A DNA stretch of 64,000 bases, from the NCBI RefSeq assembly GCF_027107535.1, contig NZ_CP114283.1:5022001-5086000 (forward strand). The letters are read 5' to 3'. The notes under the pieces were generated by a model. It was not told the origin of the DNA. It made no database searches and saw only the letters and a program-made list of their open reading frames with translations. The translations under genes were made by a program, and so were the position numbers. Shown here piece after piece: positions 55,137 through 63,009 of this stretch. The DNA is from Streptomyces aurantiacus (GTDB taxonomy: Bacteria; Actinomycetota; Actinomycetes; Streptomycetales; Streptomycetaceae). The stretch's first letter is position 1. Every line of letters begins with the position of its first letter.

Positions 55137-55271
55137 GTGAGCCAGCTGGTGACCAACGCGCTCCACGGACTTGTGGCGGAGCTGCCCGCGAACCTTGTCG
55201 CGGCCGCCGTGATCGGGGCTTCCGGGGCCGTTGTACGAGCATGGCGCCGGCGCGTGTCTAAGCCGAAGTGA
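55137..55271 (+). CDS. 44-residue single-pass membrane protein, copy 2
   Basis: GTG at 55137: VSQLVTNALHGLVAELPANL, helix LVAAAVIGASGAVV, tail RAWRRRVSKPK, TGA at 55269. It aligns without gaps to copy 1 (54025-54159) from start to stop, 31 of 44 identical. Unlike copy 1 it has no strong Shine-Dalgarno sequence, and the frame is open upstream, so the start rests on the alignment. It lies just after the STAS remnant on the same strand. Confidence 0.55.
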   Translation: MSQLVTNALHGLVAELPANLVAAAVIGASGAVVRAWRRRVSKPK

Positions 55272-55421
55272 CCCGCGATGTGCTGCCGGGTCCGCTCTCG
55301 CGATCATCAAGGCCGATCCGGAGGTGGCAGCGCTCCCGTACACCCTCAATCATGGGGAGCTTTTAGTCGACCGCGCCCACGGGCTTCTGGACTGGGGAAC
55401 TCACCGGTGTGAAGACGAGCA

Positions 55422-55473
55422 CTTGCACCAGCGGCTTCCCGGGACGGACGTCCCGGGAAGCCGCTGGTGCAAG
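55422..55473. terminator. 24-bp stem hairpin between convergent genes
   Basis: A perfect inverted repeat: left arm 55422-55445 (starts CTTGCACCAGCGGCTTCCCG), loop GGAC, right arm 55450-55473. It is placed between the small membrane gene ending at 55271 and the minus-strand gene ending at 55565, as expected for a bidirectional terminator. The rest of 55272-55564 is empty. Confidence 0.75.
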
Positions 55474-55564
55474 CCGGCACTGTGCGAATATTCGGGAGGA
55501 TGCGCCGACCACGACGGAGCTTTCGAACCCAGCGGCTCATGCCCGACCCGTCCGGCGCACACGG

Positions 55565-55864
55565 TCAGAGGCGTGCCAGAACTCGCTGCAGATCATCTCG
55601 GTTGAACGCGTGGCCGGAGGCGAGGAGAGTTCGGGCGTAAGCGTCCAGAGCAGAGATGAGCTCTTCCGAGAACCCCACTGCTGCGGGGAGATCCCAGGCA
55701 TTGGTAAGCGCCTTGTCGAGATCGCTGGGGTCCACCGGGGGTCGGTGGGTGTAGACCTCCCACGGCAGGACGTCGTTTAACCTGCCTCGCTCGGAGCGTG
55801 GAACTTTGCGCTTTCCCGCTCGCTCCAGAGCCCGCAGCACCGCCAGTTCCGATGCGGCTGTCAT
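55565..55864 (-). CDS. Hypothetical protein (99 aa)
   Basis: From the ATG at 55862-55864: MTAASELAVLRALERAGKRK, LNDVLPWEVYTHRPPVDPSD, then GFSEELISALDAYARTLL and LQRVLARL at the end. It looks like a compact helical protein. The frame is open far upstream, so the true start is uncertain (a Met at residue -8 or further is possible). Family unknown. Confidence 0.5.
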   Translation of the reverse strand: MTAASELAVLRALERAGKRKVPRSERGRLNDVLPWEVYTHRPPVDPSDLDKALTNAWDLPAAVGFSEELISALDAYARTLLASGHAFNRDDLQRVLARL

Positions 55865-55867
55865 GTC

Positions 55868-56110
55868 CAGTGCCCTCGCCATCGCAGTCCGGTCCATCCA
55901 CTCAGATGCAGTGACAGCGGTCTTCCCGTCGGGCGCCTCTGTCCTGGTCGCTACCGGCACGACGCTAAGCGCCGAGCAAGAGGAGCCGAACAGGATATGC
56001 AGCACTTCAACTCGAACGAGTGGACACGCAGCCCCGACCTGAGGGATGTCGAAGACGACGAAATGGGCGGGCATGGCCTGGGCCAGCTGCTGGATGATCT
56101 GGCCACCGGA
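55868..56110 (-). pseudogene. Possible ATP-dependent DNA ligase fragment
   Basis: In the same open frame, upstream: IIQQLAQAMPAHFVVFDI then KTAVTASEWMDRTAMA. This loosely matches the adenylation-domain segment of LigC/LigD-type ligases (LPAHFxAFDxL ... AxEWLxWT). The region also runs against a remnant on the other strand. Weak. Confidence 0.3.
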
Positions 56111-56113
56111 GGA

Positions 56114-56640
56114 TGCGCGGCGTCCCGCGGCCGGATCAGCTCCTACCTGGGCCATATCAGCACCACAACCGGCCGTGGGCACCTCCAGCGTCTGCAAGCC
56201 GACGTCGACATCGCGGAGCAACGTGTTCAAGAACTCGAAGAGCAGCTCGACAGCGAAGCCATCGACGACAAGCTCGCCCACAGCCTCGGCTACATCAGCG
56301 GCAAGATAAACAGCCACGCCAAATTCCTGAGACTCGAGCACGGCGACGGCCTGGTCCGCCTGAACCTGAAGAGGATCACCGTCAGCACCGACACCCCGAA
56401 CGGCATCACCGAACTGCTCCGCATCGGCAGTGGCAAGAACCACGTCGGCTACCACCTAGGTCGTCACCGAACTCTCCCCCGGCTTCCAGATCATCGTCAG
56501 CGACCACGCCGACCTGCCACACCCCTGGTACCAGGACTCCGTCCGCAACAACTGGCGCGGCGGCGAAAAACTCATCCCCACCACCTGGCTCGACACCAAC
56601 CCCACCCCACCCCACCCCACCACCTACCGGGGATCACTGA
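56114..56640 (+). pseudogene. DUF3732 (SMC-like ATPase, ABC-3C type) C-terminal remnant
   Basis: The first segment reads ASRGRISSYLGHIS, then LQADVDIAEQRVQELEEQLD coiled coil, RITVSTDTPNGITELLRIGS and GKNHVGYHL (to 56456). In another frame it resumes [20 protein letters not shown] and [12 protein letters not shown]. The ~50 residues that normally lie between, including the Walker B region, are missing. DUF3732 proteins are the ATPase of ABC-three-component systems, thought to act in conflict with phage. This copy is broken and lacks partners. 56641-56926 shows nothing clear. Confidence 0.65.
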
Positions 56641-56926
56641 AACTGCGCAGCACTCAACCAACCTGCACAGCCACCCCGGAGCCAGAAACCCCGCGGGTCA
56701 GACGGCCGGGCCTTCCCAACCCTGCGCAAGTTCAGTGAGACACCCAGCCAAAAACCCGCTCACCCAAAATGCACAACCCCAGGTCAGAATCACGGCCCTG
56801 TGCAGATTCACCGACCGGCGACAGCAAAAATAGCTCTTCCGGAGTCAAAGAATCCACAAACTCGACCGAGACCTCATTGTCCAATCCTGCTGCGCCAGGG
56901 TTGGATATTACGTCATCCTTAGCCGT

Positions 56927-57655
56927 ATGAATCGCCGGTCAAGGCTTCAGGTGAGGCAGCACCCACCCCGTCAGTCTCAGGCAATAATCTGGCTCACAGC
57001 TATCTTATCAACCGCTCTAGCAGCAGCAGTAACCGTGTTCACTACTGGCGCTGCTGATCATATTGCGTCTGCGGTATTCTCGGGTGAAGATCCGCCGATT
57101 GTCAAAGAGACTGAAATTCGTTACTTGCAACCCTTTCAAGTAACCGGAGAGCTCAGCAAGGGATTTAAGGTTGAGAAGTGTTTGGTTAACGGAACCTGCT
57201 GGAGATCTGTAGTGAGTACCGATCCTTCTGCCTTGCGATGCAGCGGCCATGGAGGAAAGCAGAATATTTTCGATCCGTGCTGGCGGGCAGGCTACAACGA
57301 CCGGCTTGTCGGGTGCCCGGACAGTCCGTGGAGAAAGGGGATTACTCTTATCGGCCTATCAACTCCTGTCGAATCTCTTGTTCATAAGGTTCCGGATTGG
57401 GTCCTGCCGTGGGGATTGGAAGTGCAGGATCCGGATTCTCCTGAGGTGTTCATGCAGTGCATTCGAGTTGGTGGAGCGGCAAGCACGATCATGGGTAGGT
57501 CCGGAAACTGGCTTTGTTATGGGAAGAGCAATGATTTTAAAGGATACATTGTTGGAGATCCAAGAAAATCCCAAAAGGGTCCTTGGCTCGTCTATTTTGC
57601 CGGAGCTCGTTCGAATAAACTGGCTGAGGCGCCTATCAGAATAGTTTGGGGATAA
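56927..57655 (+). CDS. Hypothetical membrane-anchored protein, lower GC than neighbours
   Basis: 242 residues from the ATG at 56927. A basic N-terminus is followed by one membrane helix (AIIWLTAILSTALAAAVTVF), then an exported-type domain with six or more Cys (KVEKCLVNGTCWRSVV, LRCSGHGG, DPCWRAGYND, VGCPDSPW, FMQCIRVGG, WLCYGKSND), which could form disulfides outside the cell. Codon use is visibly less GC-rich than the surroundings. It stands alone. No family recognised. Confidence 0.7.
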   Translation: MNRRSRLQVRQHPPRQSQAIIWLTAILSTALAAAVTVFTTGAADHIASAVFSGEDPPIVKETEIRYLQPFQVTGELSKGFKVEKCLVNGTCWRSVVSTDPSALRCSGHGGKQNIFDPCWRAGYNDRLVGCPDSPWRKGITLIGLSTPVESLVHKVPDWVLPWGLEVQDPDSPEVFMQCIRVGGAASTIMGRSGNWLCYGKSNDFKGYIVGDPRKSQKGPWLVYFAGARSNKLAEAPIRIVWG

Positions 57656-57875
57656 TCCTGATCGACTGCGGCCAGCTTTGCATCATGCTCGCTGTCGCCT
57701 GGCCACCACCGCGGAACAGTTCCTGAGCAACCTGCAGGCGATCGAGGACGGGATAGCTGGGTGTTGTGCAGTTCCAGTGAGCTGCTACTTGGTGGGCCGC
57801 GTCATTGCGTCGTGCGCAGTTAGCCGGCTTCGGTCTGGAGTGGGCGGCACAGGAGGGGGGAGCGCGTGATGTGGA

Positions 57876-58403
57876 GTGCCGATGATGTGGCCCGGGCTAC
57901 GGTCCGGCGCCAAGGGCGAAGGGCTGAGCGCGGCGCAGGTCGCGGTCAAGGTCGCGGAAGCCGAGCGGCGGGAGCGGGAGACCCGCCAGCATCTGGACTC
58001 CCCCGCCAGCGAGCGTGGCCCGTACGACGGCGATCCGGAGGACCTCGCCGAGCAGTGGGTGGCGCGGCATGCCGAATGGCGCCGCGTGGCCGCGCTGATG
58101 GACGGTCAGGGCTGGCTGATCTACAGCCCGGAGCGGGACGTGCAGGGCAGCGCGTGGGCGCGGGAGCGCGACGCGCAGCGGGAGGGTGCTCTCGCCCGTC
58201 GTGCCGCGTGGCAGAGGGAGCGGCAGGACGCCCGGGATGAGCTGAAGGCGAAGGTGTGGCTGTCTGGCGAGGTGAGCCGTCGGCTGCGCGTGATTGCCGC
58301 CCGCACCGGCCTTGAGCCGGAGCAGGTCCTCGCTCAGCTCGTCGACCGGGTCCGCGTGGACGACGACGGTGCCCTGACGGTCGACGCCTTCACCCCGCGC
58401 TGA
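57876..58403 (+). CDS. Hypothetical charged helical protein
   Basis: 175 residues from a GTG at 57876; the true start may be later or the 5' end damaged, since 57656-57875 contains other debris (ATTAEQFLSNLQAIEDGI). Residues ~17-130 are charged helix (AEAERRERETRQHLDSPA; REGALARRAAWQRERQDARD). The C-terminus SGEVSRRLRVIAARTGLEPE, VLAQLVDRV resembles a ribbon-helix-helix or short HTH. Possibly a plasmid or mobile-element regulator. Not recognised. Confidence 0.6.
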   Translation: MPMMWPGLRSGAKGEGLSAAQVAVKVAEAERRERETRQHLDSPASERGPYDGDPEDLAEQWVARHAEWRRVAALMDGQGWLIYSPERDVQGSAWARERDAQREGALARRAAWQRERQDARDELKAKVWLSGEVSRRLRVIAARTGLEPEQVLAQLVDRVRVDDDGALTVDAFTPR

Positions 58404-58504
58404 CGGACTGTGCCGCACTCGTGAGCTGGCGAGTGCGGCACACCGTGGGGCTCGCCGCTTTATGGCGCGAGCTGGCCGCGCTGTCGTGCAACGGCTGTCC
58501 TGGG

Positions 58505-59032
58505 TCAGCACATCTGCTTGCTGGCCTCGATCGGGCCGGGGATGGAAACCTGCCGGTGTTTCTTGCCGTCCATGGAGAAGCTCAGGTTGGTGAGCCGGAA
58601 GGTGTAGTTCCCGGTTCCTTCGCAGGAGAAGGTGAACGTGTTGGCGAGGCTGATCGTCGCGGTGGAGGAGCTGCCGGCAAAGAGCCTCCCTGGCTGGCAG
58701 GGGCGACCCGGCCTGCAGAAAGGATCGGCCGCGTACTTGGGCAGCGGTTTCCCGTCCTTCAGCACGGCGAAGCGGCCCAGGACGCTGCACTTGGGGGCGT
58801 TCTGCCAGCCGATGGTTTTGACGGTGCACGTGACATCCAGTTCGCCGTGCTTCCAGCCCGTGCCGGTGATGCACATGGTGCCTCCGACGTGGGAGTACCG
58901 GCCGTCGCTGTAGCCGTCGACGACGGCGCAGTTGGGGTCGACGGCCTTGGCGGTCGCGGGGGACCCGGCGGTGAAGCCGAGGAGACCGGAGAGGACGACC
59001 AGTCCGCCGAGAGCGGACGCGAGTTTTTTCAT
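58505..59032 (-). CDS. Small secreted Cys-rich protein (175 aa)
   Basis: The signal peptide LASALGGLVVLSGLLGFTAG is cleaved near SPATAKA-VDP. The mature domain has Cys residues at DPNCAVV, GTMCITG, VTCTVKT, PKCSVLG, PFCRPG, PCQPG and FSCEGTG, with beta-rich segments, so it probably folds as a small disulfide-linked extracellular domain. The ATG at 59032 follows GAGTGGATC. No known family. Single gene. Confidence 0.75.
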   Translation of the reverse strand: MKKLASALGGLVVLSGLLGFTAGSPATAKAVDPNCAVVDGYSDGRYSHVGGTMCITGTGWKHGELDVTCTVKTIGWQNAPKCSVLGRFAVLKDGKPLPKYAADPFCRPGRPCQPGRLFAGSSSTATISLANTFTFSCEGTGNYTFRLTNLSFSMDGKKHRQVSIPGPIEASKQMC

Positions 59033-59282
59033 GATCCACTCAACGACGCCGCAGGTGATGGGTCACTTGCTGTCCCGCCCGGTACCGGCCGTTCGGGCGC
59101 GGACCGGAATCCGATGGCTGGCCCCGCACTCACGATTGCGGGGCACTCTGCGCAGTGCCGCCTGCCGGCGCGAGGTCGGCCGCGCTCAACGGCCGGTCTC
59201 CACGGGCTTTCTGCTGAGCGTCCTGCCGACCCGGGTGGCTGTCATCGCCAGCGGAAACTCGTCTGTTGCCGCTGCCCGGCCG

Positions 59283-59340
59283 GTGAACGCGTCGGAGCCC
59301 CGGAGAGCCAAGGTGGTCTCCGGGGCTCCGACGCGTTCAC
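59283..59340 (-). terminator. 24-bp stem hairpin overlapping the stop codon of a small membrane gene
   Basis: Left arm 59283-59306 and right arm 59317-59340 (TCTCCGGGGCTCCGACGCGT...) pair perfectly with a 10-base loop. The stop TGA (59337-59339) of the minus-strand gene lies inside the proximal arm, so translation runs into the structure. Confidence 0.75.
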
Positions 59341-59546
59341 AGCACTCCGATGGCCGCCAGCACGAGCACGGCCAGTGTCAGCGAGCCCCCGAAGGCGCCG
59401 CCCCCGAAGAGGACGGCGTCGCGCTTGCGGGCACCGGGCGTATGGCTCATCCAGCCAGCCCCGATGCCGATGAGTGCGGAGAGCAGGGCACAAATAGTGA
59501 CCATCAGCACTTTGATACCGAGAGAGAAGTTCAACGGTCCGAACAC
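59337..59546 (-). CDS. Small two-helix membrane protein (69 aa)
   Basis: MFGPLNFSLGIKVLMVTICA begins the first helix (VLMVTICALLSALIGIGAGW). A short basic loop (SHTPGARKRDA) and a second helix (FGGGAFGGSLTLAVLVLAAI) follow. Typical of small Streptomyces membrane proteins without known role. Its stop is embedded in a strong hairpin. Confidence 0.65.
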   Translation of the reverse strand: MFGPLNFSLGIKVLMVTICALLSALIGIGAGWMSHTPGARKRDAVLFGGGAFGGSLTLAVLVLAAIGVL

Positions 59547-59718
59547 CTTTCCGGTGATCGGACCGAGTGTCAGACCTCAGCCGACCACCAACGTGAGACA
59601 CGTGTGGTCTTGCTGAGGCCCACCGACGTTTGGGGCTCATTGGGGTTGGCCTGGCCAGAGCCGCAGGGTAGCCGTGCTCCCTTGTTCCACAACGCGATCT
59701 CCGCGCACTCAGTGGACG

Positions 59719-60117
59719 TTAAGTCCGTTTCTGGTAGCGGCCTCGTCCGGGCTGGGTGAGGAAGCCTTGGCGGACGAGGCGTCCGAGACGAGCACGGGTG
59801 ACGTTGACCGATGCCTCGTCGGTGGGCATGCCGAGGAGTTCGTGCAGCTCACGGGCCCGGAACTCCTGGTCGGGGTGCTGGTTGAAGGCGTTCACGATGG
59901 CCTGGTAGGCGGTGTTCGTCTCGGGCGGTTCGGGTTCGTTTCCAGCCGGTGCGAGTTCGGCGATGACCTTCTGGGTGGTGGTCAGCTCCGCGAGTCGCGC
60001 TTCGGTCTCGGTCAGGGCGGTGGCCAAGTGCTCGATCTGGTCGCGTAGTTCACGGGCCCGGTCCCCGGTCTCGTCGTGCTGGGCCTGGAGGCTGGCCAGG
60101 AGCTCGGTGATGTTCAC
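59719..60117 (-). CDS. IS5-borne coiled-coil and winged-helix accessory protein
   Basis: 132 residues from the GTG at 60115-60117, whose GTGA overlaps the transposase TGA, so translation is probably coupled. A coiled coil (LLASLQAQHDETGDRARELR, DQIEHLATALTETEARLAEL) is followed by a winged-helix part (AYQAIVNAFNQHPDQEFRAR, LHELLGMPTDEASVNVTRAR, LGRLVRQGFLTQPGRGRY). Same plan as the protein at 33767 in another IS5 element. The stop lies inside the left inverted repeat. Probably a transposition accessory factor; inference. Confidence 0.8.
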   Translation of the reverse strand: MNITELLASLQAQHDETGDRARELRDQIEHLATALTETEARLAELTTTQKVIAELAPAGNEPEPPETNTAYQAIVNAFNQHPDQEFRARELHELLGMPTDEASVNVTRARLGRLVRQGFLTQPGRGRYQKRT

Positions 60118-60968
60118 GCGGCCAGCTCGAGGGTGTCGCGCCAGGTTGGACTCGGTGTGGTGAGGCGGCGGGTCATGTTCGCGATGGAGGCCCAGTAGAC
60201 ACGCGAGGTGGAGGTTTCGGGGCGGTGGTCGTACTCGCGGGCCAGGCGGCGGTGCAGCATCAGCGTGCCGTTGACCTGCTCCACGATCCACCTTTTCGGC
60301 TGCGGGACGAACCCTTTGCCCTGGTCTTCGGGGTTGCGGCGGACGACCTCGACGTCGATGTCCAATAGGGCCCCGTGGATGATGACTTGGTCCTTGAAGC
60401 CCTGGTCCACCAGGGCCTTCTCCAGCCGGTTCCCGCAGCGGTCGGCGACCTGGTCGAGCAGGGCGGTCCCGGCGGCGTTGCCGTGGGCAGAGGCGGCCAG
60501 CACCACGACGCCGATGACCAGCCCCAGAACGTCCACGGCCAGTCCCCGCTTGCGGCCCGAGACCTTCTTGTTGGCGTCCAGTCCCGTCGTGGTCTTCGGG
60601 ACACCCGCGGCCGCGCGTACGGACTGGGTGTCGATGATCACGAGGGACGGGTCCTCTAATCGCTTCGCTTTCTCCCGTACCTGGCAGCGCAGGAGCTCCT
60701 GAATCCGCTGGTCGAGCCCGTCCTCACGCCACAGGCCGAAGTAGTAGAACACCGCAGACCAGGACGGCAAGTCGTGGGGCAGATAGCGCCACTGACAGCC
60801 CGTCCGGTTCTGATAGAAGATCGCGTTCACGACCTCCCGCAGGTCGCAGGACCCGGGATCTCCGGTCGCCGACCGGGCCACCCGGTCCTGCTTCCAGGCC
60901 GTGATCATCGGTTCGATCAACGCCCACTGCTCGTCCGATAAGTCGCTGAGGTACGGCTCTCGCTCCAT
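60114..60968 (-). CDS. IS5-family transposase
   Basis: 284 residues from the ATG at 60966-60968. N-terminal YLSDLSDEQWALIEPMITAW; catalytic motifs LVIIDTQSVRAAAGV (Asp), EKALVDQGFKDQVIIHG (Asp) and KRWIVEQVNGTLMLHRRLAREYD (Glu). Intact. The stop overlaps the accessory gene's start. Confidence 0.92.
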   Translation of the reverse strand: MEREPYLSDLSDEQWALIEPMITAWKQDRVARSATGDPGSCDLREVVNAIFYQNRTGCQWRYLPHDLPSWSAVFYYFGLWREDGLDQRIQELLRCQVREKAKRLEDPSLVIIDTQSVRAAAGVPKTTTGLDANKKVSGRKRGLAVDVLGLVIGVVVLAASAHGNAAGTALLDQVADRCGNRLEKALVDQGFKDQVIIHGALLDIDVEVVRRNPEDQGKGFVPQPKRWIVEQVNGTLMLHRRLAREYDHRPETSTSRVYWASIANMTRRLTTPSPTWRDTLELAA

Positions 60969-61073
60969 GCCCGCATCTCAGCATGGACATGCCCAGCAGG
61001 TGGCCTGCCCGACGATCAGTACCACGATCGAGCGATCACGAACCGAGGAAGATCGGACTTAACGTCCACTGAG

Positions 61074-61163
61074 GGCGTCAACACCAAGACCAAGCGGATC
61101 GCGCGCCAGATGCACGAACGAGCAGGCTTCACCCTTCTTCGCCACCGCATCCTCCTCGGATAG
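61074..61163 (+). pseudogene. ISL3-family transposase 3' remnant
   Basis: GVNTKTKRIARQMHERAGFT and LLRHRILLG followed by TAG: the conserved end of ISL3 transposases, cut at its 5' side by the IS5 element. No matching left half is clearly visible before 59710. Confidence 0.75.
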
Positions 61164-61235
61164 GCGGCACGCTCCGTCACCACCGAATGTGAGACAGGGC
61201 CGCTCGTTTGACAGACCCTTTCTCGGCCGGACATG

Positions 61236-61266
61236 GCGGTGGGGCGGCACGAGGCCGCCCCACCGC
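61236..61266 (-). terminator. 13-bp stem hairpin after the FG-GAP gene
   Basis: GCGGTGGGGCGGC and its complement with an ACGAG loop, 20 bases downstream of the minus-strand stop at 61286. Confidence 0.75.
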
Positions 61267-61285
61267 AGTGCTGTGGATCGATCGG

Positions 61286-62773
61286 TCAGCGCAGGAACGC
61301 GCCGAAGTGCACACGCGTGGCGGGCGCGCCGAGGTCACCGGCGCCGAACGCAAACGATGACGTGGCGGTGAGGCCGCTCGCCGTGCCGTTCAGCACCCAG
61401 ACCGCGCCGTTCTGCTCGTTCTCGGCCGTGGAACCGGCTGCGAGGTCGGCGTGGCCGTCGCCGTTGAGGTCCAGGAGAGCGGTGCTCACACCGAACTCGT
61501 CGCTGTTCTCGGCGACTCCGGGGATACCGGCGGTGTCCTGATGGAAGGTCTTCGTTCCGGCGCCCGTGGCGCCGGAGGCGCTGCCGGGGACCAGGGCGAT
61601 CGAGCCGGCGTCGTAGATGTCGCCGATGTCCTCGCCCGGGATGCCGAGCGCGATGTCGGCGTAGCCGTCACCCGTGACGTCCGCGACCGAGACCGACGCG
61701 CCGATCTCGTCCTCCTCTTCCTCGACTCCGGGGAACCCGGGGCTGTCCTGATTGAAGGTCTGGACGCGGTCCGAGGACAGGCCGGTGGCCGAACCGAGAG
61801 CGACCTTGACGGTGCCGCTGCCCCAGTCGTTGCCGACCACGACGTCGTCGAAGCCGTCGTTATTGACGTCCCCGACGCCGGTGCCCGTCCTGTTGCCGGC
61901 GGCCTCACCGGGGACCCAGCCGCTCCTGAAGCCCGTGCTGCCGCCACCGAGGAGCAGGCGGTTGCCGTAGACGCCGTCGCCCTTGTACTCCCAGACGACG
62001 ATGTCGTCCTTGCCGTCACCGTTGACGTCACCGGTCTCGGTGGAGGTGTAGGGGCCGCTGATGGAGTCGGCGTCCTCCTCGCAGCCGCCGTTGGTGGCGC
62101 AGGAGGCGTCGTCGGCGTCGTAGCCCCACCACAGGGACTTGTCCAGGACGGGCAGGACGGCTGTGGGCGTGCCGGTCCGCGAGATCGGGCCCTTCCACAC
62201 GGCGGCGGCGCTGCTGGGGGCTTCGTCGCCGAAGGAGGACACCTGCTCGAACAGGGCGAGGTCCGTCTTGCCGTCGCCGTCGAAGTCGCCGACGGTGGGT
62301 GACTGCCCGTACCCGGGTATGGCCGTGCCGCCGGTGAGTCCGGAGGCGGAGCCCCAGAGGATGACGGAGCCGGGAACGCCGCCCGAGATCACCAGGTCGC
62401 TGAAGCCGTCGCCGTCCAGGTCGCCCTTGGTGAAGTTGGTCCCGAAGCGCTGGTTCGCGGTGGCGGAGCCGGGAACGCCGCTGGTGGAGCGGCTGATGAG
62501 CTTCTTGTCGGCGGCGGAGACCCCACTGGCGGAGCCGTACGTGACGGCCACGTAGCCCGCCTTGGCCTGGCTGGAGATCGTGGCGTCCGGGGCCGACACG
62601 ACCAGGTCGGCGTATCCGTCGCCGTTGAAGTCGTCCTGCGCGTCCGCGGACCCGGTGGCCGCCAGCGCCGGGGCTGAGGTGAGAGCCATGGCGCCGAATC
62701 CTCCGGCGACCAGCACCGCGGCTGCCAGGGGTGCGGTGAGCGCGGTACGAGTTCGGCGGTGTGCTCGGGACAT
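61286..62773 (-). CDS. Secreted FG-GAP/VCBS repeat protein
   Basis: 495 residues: a Sec signal peptide (LTAPLAAAVLVAGGFGAMAL, cleavage near ALAATG), then about seven repeats with calcium-binding loops DxDGDGxxD: DDFNGDGYADLVV, GDLDGDGFSDLVI, GDFDGDGKTDLAL, GDVNGDGKDDIVV, GDVNNDGFDDVVV, ADVTGDGYADIAL, LDLNGDGHADLAA. This is an integrin-alpha-like beta-propeller, extracellular. A role in adhesion or ligand binding is typical but unproven. The ATG is at 62771-62773. Confidence 0.93.
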   Translation of the reverse strand: MSRAHRRTRTALTAPLAAAVLVAGGFGAMALTSAPALAATGSADAQDDFNGDGYADLVVSAPDATISSQAKAGYVAVTYGSASGVSAADKKLISRSTSGVPGSATANQRFGTNFTKGDLDGDGFSDLVISGGVPGSVILWGSASGLTGGTAIPGYGQSPTVGDFDGDGKTDLALFEQVSSFGDEAPSSAAAVWKGPISRTGTPTAVLPVLDKSLWWGYDADDASCATNGGCEEDADSISGPYTSTETGDVNGDGKDDIVVWEYKGDGVYGNRLLLGGGSTGFRSGWVPGEAAGNRTGTGVGDVNNDGFDDVVVGNDWGSGTVKVALGSATGLSSDRVQTFNQDSPGFPGVEEEEDEIGASVSVADVTGDGYADIALGIPGEDIGDIYDAGSIALVPGSASGATGAGTKTFHQDTAGIPGVAENSDEFGVSTALLDLNGDGHADLAAGSTAENEQNGAVWVLNGTASGLTATSSFAFGAGDLGAPATRVHFGAFLR

Positions 62774-62899
62774 ACATGAGCCTTTCGAGTCGGTCGGTTC
62801 TGCCCGCGGAATCCCGCGTTCAGTGAGTACGACTCGGTCCGGGCGCCCCCAGTTGTACGCCCCGATGTCATGGATTCGTAACCGAGGGGACAGGTGTGA

Positions 62900-62934
62900 C
62901 GCTGAACTCCCTTTCTGTCACAGGGAGTTCAGCG
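62900..62934 (-). terminator. 13-bp stem hairpin beyond the endonuclease remnant
   Basis: CGCTGAACTCCCT and its complement, 9-base loop, 15 bases downstream of the remnant's stop codon. It looks like the original terminator of the lost endonuclease gene. Confidence 0.65.
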
Positions 62935-62949
62935 CGTGTCACCGTCGGT

Positions 62950-63009
62950 CTACCAGATCGCCTCGACCCACTCGGGGTGGTCGATGAACGGGTTCCGGTT
63001 GCCCTGCGG
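62950..63009 (-). pseudogene. C-terminal scrap of an extracellular endonuclease I-type protein
   Basis: PQGNRNPFIDHPEWVEAIW followed by TAG. This is the characteristic tail of secreted endonuclease I (EndA-type) nucleases, where NRNPFIDHPE is conserved. Everything upstream is replaced by transposase sequence. The original terminator still follows. Confidence 0.6.

Larger units (their letters stand above)
59710..61071 (-). mobile_element. IS5-family element with coupled accessory gene
   Basis: Perfect 18-bp inverted ends CAGTGGACGTTAAGTCCG at 59710-59727 and complement at 61054-61071 (extendable by two bases). It contains the transposase and an accessory gene overlapping by GTGA. It was inserted in an ISL3 transposase gene whose 3' end remains at 61074. 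Confidence 0.88.

Noticed and set aside
57897..59039. 380-residue minus-strand frame
   Set aside because: Shadow of the secreted Cys-rich protein and the charged helical protein; His/Arg-rich composition.
61451..62302. 283-residue plus-strand frame
   Set aside because: Antisense to the FG-GAP repeats; Gly/Val/Asp bias arises from the repeat codons.
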